Assembly (NCBI GenBank): GCA_002393025.1
Contig: DGIE01000014.1
Location: forward strand, 1-6,099
Direction: 5' to 3'
DNA from: Holosporaceae bacterium UBA3830
Lineage (GTDB): Bacteria > Pseudomonadota > Alphaproteobacteria > UBA3830
DNA: 6,099 nucleotides
The translations under genes were made by a program, and so were the position numbers. Below, in pieces: positions 1 to 5,215 of this stretch; the first letter of the stretch is position 1, and every line of letters starts with the position of its first letter. The notes beneath the pieces were generated by a model that was given only the letters and a program-made list of their open reading frames with translations, ran no database searches and was not told the DNA's origin.

Positions 1-53
1 AGCAGTGCAAGATACCTTGTCTTACAGACTGCATTAAAAATTGAATTTTTCAT
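1..53 (-). CDS. Possible 5' end of a gene running off the left edge
   Basis: On the minus strand an ATG at 53-51 opens a frame of 17 complete codons (starting MKNSIFNAVCKTRYL) that is still open at the window edge. An A-rich stretch precedes the ATG, which would suit a Bacteroidetes start where Shine-Dalgarno sequences are often weak. It lies 60 nt downstream of the 114-815 gene on the same strand, so it could be the next gene of that unit. A frame this short can stay open by chance and I recognise nothing in it. Confidence 0.22.
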   Translation of the reverse strand, partial: MKNSIFNAVCKTRYLAL

Positions 54-113
54 ATTATTTTGATTTTTATATTTATTCCGTTTTATTTAAGGTACGCACA
101 TACGCGCACAATT

Positions 114-815
114 TTATTTGACCTCATTCTTATTTTCTTGTTCAATCATCATAATGAGTTTTGATACCGTTAATGAACTAATGTCATATTTAGCGTATTC
201 AAACTGCACTTGACAACTCTTTATAATTTTAAGAGCCTCTTCTTTGTCAGAGAGGTTCTTATTAACCAAGAATGACTCTCGTTCGGTACCGAATTTATCC
301 ACATATACAATATGGGTAACATGTACTAATTCAAGCGCTACAAATTGGGATGTAAAAACATAGTCTAGTGCTGTTTTGCATAAATTGTCGTAATATAGAT
401 TATTCGGATAATTTAGGCTGTATGTTTTGGCTATTTCTCCTTGCCGATCTCCAGTCTGCATTATATAATTAAAGTAATCTTTTATAGGTACATACCACAT
501 AGATATTTCTACTGCCGGATAGTCTGGACTATACTTAAATTGGAGGTAGGTATCTATGGTTATGTTTTTTATTCCACGTACTATATCACCTGTGTTTAAA
601 ATTGTAACATCCGTATGATCATAGATGGCACTGCCCGATGATTTCCAATCATTAAAAGCAACTTGAAATGTGGGTTGTTGTTGTTCGATATTCAGGTTCA
701 TTTGTCGCTTATTAATCTGGTATTGCAAAAAAGTGAAAGCACAAGTGACAAGCGTCAATATTACCGTTGCCACTTCGCTTGCAATTTTCCATCTGCTGTT
801 TTTTTCTGTCTGCAT
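114..815 (-). CDS. Uncharacterised protein with one N-terminal membrane helix
   Basis: The protein has 233 residues and I do not recognise a named family. Residues 1-10 are short and basic. Residues about 11-30 (ASEVATVILTLVTCAFTFL and flanks) form one hydrophobic helix, followed by the basic stretch QINKRQ. The rest (about 45-233) is soluble and rich in beta-prone and aromatic segments, without catalytic motifs I can point to. The layout 'single helix, then Q/N/K-rich linker ending near QQQPTF, then a globular domain' recurs in uncharacterised bacterial membrane-anchored proteins. Cysteines occur at three places (about 25, 146 and 201) with no metal-binding spacing. The start at 813-815 is the first ATG that retains the membrane helix. 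The gene is clearly AT-rich, like accessory DNA. It is divergent from the small gene at 894 and has no overlap with other genes. Confidence 0.75.
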   Translation of the reverse strand: MQTEKNSRWKIASEVATVILTLVTCAFTFLQYQINKRQMNLNIEQQQPTFQVAFNDWKSSGSAIYDHTDVTILNTGDIVRGIKNITIDTYLQFKYSPDYPAVEISMWYVPIKDYFNYIMQTGDRQGEIAKTYSLNYPNNLYYDNLCKTALDYVFTSQFVALELVHVTHIVYVDKFGTERESFLVNKNLSDKEEALKIIKSCQVQFEYAKYDISSLTVSKLIMMIEQENKNEVK

Positions 816-893
816 ATTGATTTTTATATTTTTTTCAATTATCTATAGACTTTTTCAATTTTTTCTCTATAATTTTTAAAAAGAGATAAAATT
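816..893. promoter_or_regulatory. Divergent AT-rich intergenic region
   Basis: These 78 nt separate the membrane-anchored protein (minus) from the 54-residue peptide (plus) and must hold both promoters if both genes are real. It is almost entirely A/T with repeated TTTTTCAATT-like words. I do not find a clean Bacteroidetes pair (TTTG about 19 nt before TAnnTTTG) in either direction, so the promoter assignment is positional only. Confidence 0.3.
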
Positions 894-1058
894 ATGAGGA
901 AAATTAAAAATGTTTTTAAAAATTTGTTGGTGTTAGTAGTAGCACACGGAATGACAAAATTATTATTGGCGTTTTTGCCATTTTGGGGCTTTAGTATTTT
1001 ATGTTACATTATTATTAGTATCTTTATTCATTGCATAGTTCATTATTATATGGACTAA
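894..1058 (+). CDS. Candidate small hydrophobic membrane peptide (54 aa)
   Basis: An ATG at 894 opens 54 codons ending in TAA at 1056-1058. The N-terminus is basic (MRKIKNVFKN). Almost everything from residue 11 to 52 is hydrophobic, enough for two short membrane helices (about 11-30 and 32-50) with a break at LPFWG. The strongly hydrophobic composition, the basic start, the A/G-rich AAAAAGAGATA stretch 5' of the ATG, and a possible terminator about 50 nt downstream together suggest a real gene rather than a chance frame. Function is unknown. Candidates include a small membrane stress protein or a type I toxin-like peptide, but nothing in the sequence decides between them. Chance AT-rich hydrophobic translation remains a real alternative. 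Confidence 0.45.
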   Translation: MRKIKNVFKNLLVLVVAHGMTKLLLAFLPFWGFSILCYIIISIFIHCIVHYYMD

Positions 1059-1106
1059 GCAATGGTTATCCTTTTGTATGATACACCTTTATTATCACTA
1101 CTATAT

Positions 1107-1131
1107 ACACGTGTACGAGCGTGTTTTTTTT
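1107..1131 (+). terminator. Weak candidate intrinsic terminator
   Basis: ACACG (1107-1111) and CGTGT (1120-1124) can pair around an 8-nt loop and are followed by a run of T's to 1131 on the plus strand. This would end a transcript from the 54-residue gene. The stem is short. The first half also lies in a perfect 10-bp palindrome TACACGTGTA (1106-1115), so another role is possible. Confidence 0.33.
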
Positions 1132-1173
1132 GAGACCATAGGACAACCTAATGCCCTATACTCTATAGTTTTT

Positions 1174-1572
1174 TCAGTCTAAATAGGCATTATAACGAGC
1201 TTTTTTATACTCACTTTGAAGTATTGCAATTGACTCACCATCATTAATGCCTAAACTATTTGCCAAATAGCATATATCTTGGAGATTGAGCCCCAACTCA
1301 AAACCTAAATAGTCTTCGTGACTCACACAATTTTCGCGATTTATCCATACTTGTTTCATTATAGGTGGCATTTTCGCCGTTAAATCAACCATGGGAACAT
1401 CTAAAATCGCAGCAACATTTCCGATTTTCATGTATACATCATTTTCGGCCGGCACCCATAATGAGCTACGCTTATTAAGTTCTTCCTCGTTCATGCGCTT
1501 TGGCTCGGCAACCGTTTCTTTGTCTGTTTGATTGCATTTTAGCCAATTAAAAAATCTTTTACACATATGCAT
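1174..1572 (-). CDS. Uncharacterised 132-residue protein, third gene of the RES operon
   Basis: I do not recognise a family. The protein begins with a basic, Cys/Phe/Trp-containing segment (MHMCKRFFNWLKC) and a charged linker (about 15-38). From about 45 to 132 it looks like a compact mostly helical domain: KIGNVAAILDVPM, then LGLNLQDICYLANSLGI, and a final charged helix. It has no predicted membrane helix and no obvious helix-turn-helix or catalytic motif. The gene starts 12 nt after the stop of the RES gene and is almost certainly co-transcribed with it. Two in-frame ATGs (codons 1 and 3) compete as start; I keep the first. Its position as a small last gene after a probable toxin makes an immunity or accessory role thinkable, but that is position-based inference only. 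Confidence 0.78.
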   Translation of the reverse strand: MHMCKRFFNWLKCNQTDKETVAEPKRMNEEELNKRSSLWVPAENDVYMKIGNVAAILDVPMVDLTAKMPPIMKQVWINRENCVSHEDYLGFELGLNLQDICYLANSLGINDGESIAILQSEYKKARYNAYLD

Positions 1573-1584
1573 TTAATTTTATGT

Positions 1585-3645
1585 TTACTCTTTGTCCCTA
1601 TTTCTTTTCAAACTTTCCAATACTTCCCATGCAATTTGTCGCAAGGAAACATAAACCGGATTTTGATTAAATACTATATCCTTCCCGTTGACACGAACGC
1701 GGAGTGACTTAGAATCACGGAATAGCGCATAATAATCTGGTAAAGAACGTGATAGATTCCCCTCTGATTCTGCAACTGATTCTATAATTTGTTTTCTATT
1801 AAGCGTAACATCTCTAAAAGCGTGTATCGGTTGATTATACCAACTATCGAATGATTTCCATTTGATTTGTTTCGCGGAATCCAACAATGGGAATAAGTTG
1901 TACTCTCCGTTCTCATTTATTTCTTTACGAATCAACCCATCGTATTCTTCATTTGATTGCTCAATAACTTGATTCGGTAATCTGCTTGGATCTTCGGATC
2001 TTACGCTGAAATGATGAGGAATACCAGTCCTATCGAATGCAGAATCTGCGAACACATTTCCATCGCCTTGCGTAAGATGCCACAACGAACACCCATCGTT
2101 ATTATTAAGCAAGTTACATAATGTGATCGCAATCAAGGGCGCAAAGAAGTAACTTCCCTCATCGAATAATTGACATAATGATTTTAATGCGATTATTTGT
2201 TCGTTAAACACCTTTTGATACTCAGCCTTTTCACGTTGTATTGGCGTCCCATAAAAGTTTGCGATATGAGTTAGCGGCTTTTGTTGTAATTCATGTTCTA
2301 GTAATCCAAAATAGGAGTGAATATATTCTTTCTTTTCGGAGCCTTTATTGTTAATGCTTTTAAAATATTCTGATTTAAAACCAACAGGCTCACTAATATC
2401 AAATATAGCTCTTAAGTAATTGCAAAAACCGAAGTTTCTTAGACTATGGACCGGAATAACTAAACAATCACTATTAATATCTTCTTTACCCCAATAAGCA
2501 TGATCAAACCGAGTGGATGAATAAATGATGCCATCAAATCCATCCTCAGCAAACTTACGTATACCCTTGTTGCATTCGTAATGTTCCCAATCGGCATCTG
2601 CCATACGTTTTTTCCCATCTGTAGTTTCTACTTCGTGATATTTTGCCAAAGACATAGCCCACAAAAGTTTAGCGGCAACTTTCTCTTTTGACCAGTCTGC
2701 TGAATATGAATGATCCCATTTTGCTATATCATTTAGCATTTTCTTTTTATCCTCACCATATGCGGATAATAGTGTCTCTGTCAGTTCATCTGCGATTTCT
2801 AAGATTGAATCAACGTACTTAATATTATCGGCTTTTAATCTATGTAGTTGAGAACGACGAATCATTTCATCAATGACGGCATGTAATATCAACTGCGGAA
2901 GAATATACTCTGGTTTAAAGGAATCAGTATCTCGCTTAACCTTTAAGGAACATGCGATAATCAGAGGAATCATTCGTAAGTACGATTTCGCAGCGGATTC
3001 GCGTTCTTCAGTAGAAATATTAGCAAAAGAGCGACGCAAACGTAGATCCAATAGAGTGATTTTTTGCTTGACTTGTAAGCGCGAGGCATATAGTGTCTCA
3101 ATAGGTGATCTGCGTGTTTCCTCCCATGAGGTAAACATGTTCTTTGTTAAATACAGACTCGGAAAACCCAACACGCTAAATCTCGCAGTCTTCACAAGTC
3201 CTCGCAGTTCAAATGGCGTGTGAAACATTTCTCTTGCTTTAGTCAATGGAGCATCGCTAATACGTGTGCGGTAATAGTCCTGGTGATCTGGTTCGATAAC
3301 ATGTATAGTCGTGAAAACGCCATCATTCCACAAAGAACGTGTCAGATCCAAACTTTCTGCAATACGGCCAACTAAATTGGTAAGAAGAATATTTCCAATC
3401 TTGTTTTCAAGAGATGTTGTATCTATCTGAGAAAAATCAATAGCTGGCATATTCTTGTCATATAGGAATACCCTCCCCGTCGTCGCTGCATGATATTGCT
3501 CAAAGACACCGTGCAGCCGCTGACGAACATCTACAGGTCCATTGATAGAGTCTTGACATATATTCTCCACCAATGCAACCAACTCCTCTTGAGTAATTCT
3601 ATTCTCAGGAATCGTGTTCGTGCTATGTTTTGTCTTTTTGGACAT
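1585..3645 (-). CDS. Large RES-domain protein with an extra C-terminal module
   Basis: The protein has 686 residues. A RES domain is visible in two blocks. Residues about 120-205 carry YYRTR (Arg126/Arg128), FHTPFELRG, ARFSVLGFPSLYL (Tyr165) and SWEE (Glu175/176). Residues about 360-400 carry GFDGIIYSSTRF (Ser376/377) and the closing strand DCLVIPV. These are where RES proteins place their conserved Arg, Tyr, Glu and Ser. Known RES toxins (MbcT, Xre-RES partners) consume cellular NAD+, so an NAD+-attacking activity is the family-based expectation. About 150 mainly helical residues (205-355) separate the blocks. Residues 1-118 are unassigned. The C-terminal part (about 475-686) resembles, from memory, an uncharacterised family with a WWN...RK(D/Q)(L/I) pattern; here it reads SWYNQ, then NRKQII, then VSLRQIAWEVLESL. 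The whole is far longer than a typical RES toxin (about 150-250 residues). It is the middle gene of a three-gene operon. No membrane helix or secretion signal is visible. Confidence 0.82.
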   Translation of the reverse strand: MSKKTKHSTNTIPENRITQEELVALVENICQDSINGPVDVRQRLHGVFEQYHAATTGRVFLYDKNMPAIDFSQIDTTSLENKIGNILLTNLVGRIAESLDLTRSLWNDGVFTTIHVIEPDHQDYYRTRISDAPLTKAREMFHTPFELRGLVKTARFSVLGFPSLYLTKNMFTSWEETRRSPIETLYASRLQVKQKITLLDLRLRRSFANISTEERESAAKSYLRMIPLIIACSLKVKRDTDSFKPEYILPQLILHAVIDEMIRRSQLHRLKADNIKYVDSILEIADELTETLLSAYGEDKKKMLNDIAKWDHSYSADWSKEKVAAKLLWAMSLAKYHEVETTDGKKRMADADWEHYECNKGIRKFAEDGFDGIIYSSTRFDHAYWGKEDINSDCLVIPVHSLRNFGFCNYLRAIFDISEPVGFKSEYFKSINNKGSEKKEYIHSYFGLLEHELQQKPLTHIANFYGTPIQREKAEYQKVFNEQIIALKSLCQLFDEGSYFFAPLIAITLCNLLNNNDGCSLWHLTQGDGNVFADSAFDRTGIPHHFSVRSEDPSRLPNQVIEQSNEEYDGLIRKEINENGEYNLFPLLDSAKQIKWKSFDSWYNQPIHAFRDVTLNRKQIIESVAESEGNLSRSLPDYYALFRDSKSLRVRVNGKDIVFNQNPVYVSLRQIAWEVLESLKRNRDKE

Positions 3646-3660
3646 GTCGCTTTATCGACT

Positions 3661-4068
3661 TTATTTCATTTTATTTAAGAGCTCGCGCAATTCTTTCAAA
3701 CGAGGCTCTAAAAAACTTTTGTTCTTTTGATAGTATTTCTTGATTTCTTCAATTCCTCCCTTTTGATCTTCCGAAAAGAGAGTCTGTGCTTTTACAAGAA
3801 AACTATCCGGATTTGGTGCTTCGTCAAATAATACATGTAGCAATAGTATAGTCAAGTCCAAATTTCGATGAAGCGGTAACTCCTCAGACTGCGGACTCCA
3901 TCTTTTTCTCTTTCGCCACACTTTCATTGATAATTCGTTGTTATCCCACTGAGCATAACCAATACTTAATGCTTTGGCATCTGTATTGTTTCTATACATA
4001 CCATCTACCTTGTCATAGTCATTAACTGACACCAACGGCTTATGACTCAAATGTTTTGGCGATTTCAT
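3661..4068 (-). CDS. DUF6530-like protein, first gene of the RES operon
   Basis: Conserved-looking motifs run through the protein. From the proposed start these are HLSHKPLV, DYDKVDG, NTDAKALSIGYAQWD, KVWRKRKRWSPQSEELPLHR and LDL, followed by a C-terminal helical tail rich in Lys/Glu/Leu. This pattern matches what I remember of DUF6530, an uncharacterised Bacteroidetes family; function is unknown. An upstream ATG (4105-4107) would add 13 residues. I prefer the ATG at 4066-4068 because family members begin close to 'MK.P..L.HKP', because GGGCAAAAAG lies just before it, and because the extra 13 codons fall in a 17-bp sequence repeated in non-coding DNA at 4975. With the upstream start the protein has 148 residues, otherwise 135. 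It is the first gene of the operon, 15 nt before the RES gene. Confidence 0.75.
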   Translation of the reverse strand: MKSPKHLSHKPLVSVNDYDKVDGMYRNNTDAKALSIGYAQWDNNELSMKVWRKRKRWSPQSEELPLHRNLDLTILLLHVLFDEAPNPDSFLVKAQTLFSEDQKGGIEEIKKYYQKNKSFLEPRLKELRELLNKMK

Positions 4069-4087
4069 AACTTTTTGCCCTATTATT

Positions 4088-4104
4088 GTGTCGGGCACAA
4101 CTAT
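4088..4104. repeat. 17-bp direct repeat, copy 1
   Basis: GTGTCGGGCACAACTAT occurs here and again, identical and in the same orientation, at 4975-4991. This copy contains the small inverted repeat TTGTG-TCGGG-CACAA (starting one base upstream). It overlaps the alternative start region of the DUF6530-like gene. Confidence 0.8.
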
Positions 4105-4129
4105 CATTATGTTAGTATTTTTCAGTTTC

Positions 4130-4281
4130 TCTCATTCGCATCTCATTCGCATCCTGTACGTCCGTGTACTGTACTTGGTCCTTTTCTCACTCAGCGTATG
4201 TTGAGCATATGTTACGCGTATGTTGCGCTGCGTTTCGTAATCTTTGCGTATCCCTTGCGTATCCCTAGCGTATCCCTTGCG
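4130..4281. repeat. Three separate 11-bp tandem arrays
   Basis: Three different words each repeat with an exact 11-bp period. TCTCATTCGCA occurs twice (4130-4151). GCGTATGTTGA-type occurs three times (4194-4226, the middle copy changed at several bases). GCGTATCCCTT-type occurs three times (4246-4278), followed by a partial GCG. The period is close to one turn of DNA. The arrays lie 60-210 nt upstream of the proposed operon start, where regulator binding sites could be. Confidence 0.75.
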
Positions 4282-4291
4282 ATTTTTTCGG

Positions 4292-4315
4292 TGACACTCT
4301 GGCACTTTGGCACTT
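4292..4315. repeat. 8-bp tandem microrepeat (TGGCACTT)
   Basis: Three consecutive 8-bp units are visible: TGACACTC, TGGCACTT and TGGCACTT. The GGCAC core reappears with a 9-bp period at 5047-5073, so the two arrays may share an origin. Confidence 0.6.
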
Positions 4316-4339
4316 TTGTTTTTTGAGTGAGATTTTTGG

Positions 4340-4403
4340 GATTTTTGAGACTTTCGTCTTTAAACTGCTATCTTCCATCTACTTACAAAGTCTCATCAAA
4401 ATC
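4340..4403. repeat. Imperfect inverted repeat
   Basis: GATTTT+TGAGACTTT (4340-4354) is complementary to AAAGTCTCA (4387-4395) plus AAAATC (4398-4403), with a 2-nt bulge (4396-4397) and a 32-nt loop. That gives 15 pairs, 9 of them continuous. The right arm is also the beginning of the TCTCA array. There is no T-run after it on either strand, so it is not a standard terminator. Confidence 0.5.
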
Positions 4404-4453
4404 TCATCGTCTCAAATTCTCACCTCAAAATCTCATAAATCTCATTACTCTCA
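4391..4453. repeat. Degenerate TCTCA array
   Basis: TCTCA starts at 4391, 4402, 4410, 4418, 4431, 4440 and 4449, with spacings of 8-13 nt and A-rich fillers such as TCAAAA. It forms the first part of a strongly pyrimidine-biased plus strand, equivalent to a GAGA-rich minus strand. Confidence 0.6.
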
Positions 4454-4460
4454 CCTCAAC

Positions 4461-4574
4461 CCTGTATCTTTTTTTTCTCTCCCAGCCTGTATCTTTTTTT
4501 TCTCTCCCAGCCTGTATCTTTTTTCTTCCACACCCTGTATCTTTTTCTCCCAACCTGTTCCTTTTCGGACTAAG
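4461..4574. repeat. 25-bp tandem repeat decaying to about 21 bp
   Basis: Two perfect 25-bp copies (4461-4485, 4486-4510) start CCTGTATC, continue with eight T's and end CTCTCCCAG. Three diverged copies follow: 23 bp (4511-4533), 20 bp (4534-4553) and 21 bp (4554-4574, starting CCTGTTCC). The identical first pair suggests recent duplication, while the others show length change mainly in the T-run. Confidence 0.85.
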
Positions 4575-4744
4575 CTTGTTCCTTTTTTGACTCCAAAGGG
4601 AACAACCCTCACATCTAGCTTGTGTCTTTGTACTATGCTTGTATAAATTTGCTTGTCTATTTTTTATACATGCTTGTCTATTTTTTAAATTCGACTTATT
4701 CCTTTTCGCCCTAAGCTTGTACAAATTTGCTTGTCTATTTTATG
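4575..4744. repeat. Degenerate CTTGT-unit array with higher-order repeat
   Basis: The preceding array continues as units beginning CTTGT (once CTTAT) at 4575, 4619, 4638, 4652, 4673, 4695, 4716 and 4730, with lengths of mostly 14-22 nt (the first about 44). A higher-order repeat is visible. CTTGTATAAATTTG plus CTTGTCTATTTT (4638-4663) matches CTTGTACAAATTTG plus CTTGTCTATTTT (4716-4741) with one change. The unit at 4695 also closely matches that at 4554. Confidence 0.7.
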
Positions 4745-4778
4745 CTTTTCAAAAATTGCGGGTTAGCAATTTTGCATA
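4741..4778. repeat. Extended palindrome with GGGTTA loop
   Basis: AAAATTGC (4752-4759) and GCAATTTT (4766-4773) form a perfect 8-bp stem around GGGTTA. Outside it, TATGC (4741-4745) pairs with GCATA (4774-4778), leaving six extra bases unpaired on the left arm. It lacks a following T-run on the plus strand. It could be a protein-binding palindrome or a DNA/RNA hairpin. Confidence 0.6.
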
Positions 4779-4814
4779 AAAACTGTTTTCTTCCGCGTAG
4801 CGCGTTTTCTTCAA

Positions 4815-4939
4815 GTAATCTATCAGTGGCAATTCATTGGTACTGATAAGTGGAATGGATGTGAAAGCTATCCGGATGCTTGTATACATGTAGTTTCACC
4901 AGCTATTCCACTAAGTTGCGCTCCGCAACTGTAGATTAC
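4815..4939. other. Compact multi-hairpin structured element (possible ncRNA or folded-DNA site)
   Basis: An outer stem GTAATCTA/TAGATTAC (4815-4822 with 4932-4939) encloses three adjacent hairpins. H1 pairs TATCAGT (4821-4827) with ACTGATA (4842-4848) and continues past a G-T and a G-G pair into CAAT/ATTG. H2 pairs AGTGGAAT (4849-4856) with ATTCCACT (4905-4912) and, inside it, GTGAAA-g-CTA (4861-4870) with TAGTTTCAC (4891-4899). H3 is a perfect 7-bp stem AGTTGCG/CGCAACT with a 3-nt loop (4914-4930). The last two bases of the left outer arm are shared with H1. CGCGTTTTC occurs on both sides (4801-4809 and 4939-4947) as a direct repeat. I cannot assign it to a known RNA or att-site class; the strand is undecided, though the G-T pair in H1 slightly favours plus-strand RNA. 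Confidence 0.55.
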
Positions 4940-4974
4940 GCGTTTTCGATTATCTTCTTTCTTCACCCTCATCC

Positions 4975-4991
4975 GTGTCGGGCACAACTAT
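4975..4991. repeat. 17-bp direct repeat, copy 2
   Basis: This is the identical partner of the repeat at 4088-4104, 887 bp away in the same orientation. A related, shorter version (GTCGGTGGCACAA) is found at 5043-5055. Confidence 0.8.
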
Positions 4992-5046
4992 TTTTGTTTA
5001 TTTTGTCTCTCGGTCTTGTGCCGCTCATCTCCCGCTCTTCGGTCGG

Positions 5047-5073
5047 TGGCACAATTGGCACACTTGGCACTCC
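5047..5073. repeat. 9-bp tandem microrepeat (TGGCACANT)
   Basis: Three exact-period 9-bp units are visible: TGGCACAAT, TGGCACACT and TGGCACTCC. They share the GGCAC core with the array at 4292-4315. Confidence 0.65.
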
Positions 5074-5149
5074 CTCGTGCGCAGTTTTATTGATATTTTT
5101 TGACTCTTTTTATTTAGTCTTTTTCTCTTTTTTGACATCATGATTCCAT

Positions 5150-5188
5150 AAATAAAAAAGCGACTATTCGCTTTCGGAATAATCGCTT
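5150..5188 (-). terminator. Intrinsic terminator of dinD
   Basis: AAGCGACTATTC (5158-5169) and GAATAATCGCTT (5177-5188) form a 12-position stem with one mismatch and a 7-nt loop. Read on the minus strand the stem is followed by TTTTTTATTTAT. It lies 27 nt after the dinD stop codon, in the right place and orientation for rho-independent termination. Confidence 0.88.
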
Positions 5189-5215
5189 GAAGGTTGTCGT
5201 ATTAGACGAGTGAGC

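Larger units (their letters stand above)
4108..5149. other. About 1 kb gene-free, repeat-rich region
   Basis: No convincing gene lies here. The open frames present are made of low-complexity repeat translation. The stretch contains successive short tandem arrays of different period, a long pyrimidine-rich (plus strand) tract from about 4385 to 4600, two notable inverted repeats and a multi-hairpin element, listed separately. It sits between the dinD terminator and the RES operon, so it would be the promoter/leader region of that operon on the minus strand. I found no clean TAnnTTTG promoter with a partner element in it. Confidence 0.7.

Noticed and set aside
4042..4646. Plus-strand frames of 87-107 residues rich in Phe, Ser, Leu and Pro
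   Set aside because: They overlap the start of the DUF6530-like gene in antisense or translate the pyrimidine-rich repeats; two frames are open at once and none has a domain-like composition.
4425..4724. 99-residue minus-strand frame rich in Lys, Arg and Gln with repeated KNRQA words
   Set aside because: Its sequence is simply the translation of the purine-rich strand of the tandem arrays, where stop codons are scarce; unit lengths vary without respect for frame.
4391..4744. CRISPR array
   Set aside because: Units are directly adjacent and degenerate, with no spacers of constant length and no cas genes.
4815..4939. Retron-type ncRNA (outer inverted repeat around hairpins)
   Set aside because: No reverse transcriptase is encoded anywhere in the window, and the neighbouring genes are not known retron effectors with an RT partner.
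4815..4939. tRNA-like cloverleaf
   Set aside because: The outer stem with three arms is suggestive, but the arm sizes are wrong, there is no T-arm GTTC consensus, and the middle arm is over 60 nt long.
5026..5145. Short minus-strand frame (about 38 codons) with ECQVCQLCH that looks like a Cys-rich metal site
   Set aside because: The Cys codons come from the GGCAC 9-bp microrepeat, and the frame overlaps nothing conserved; a chance product of the repeat is more likely.
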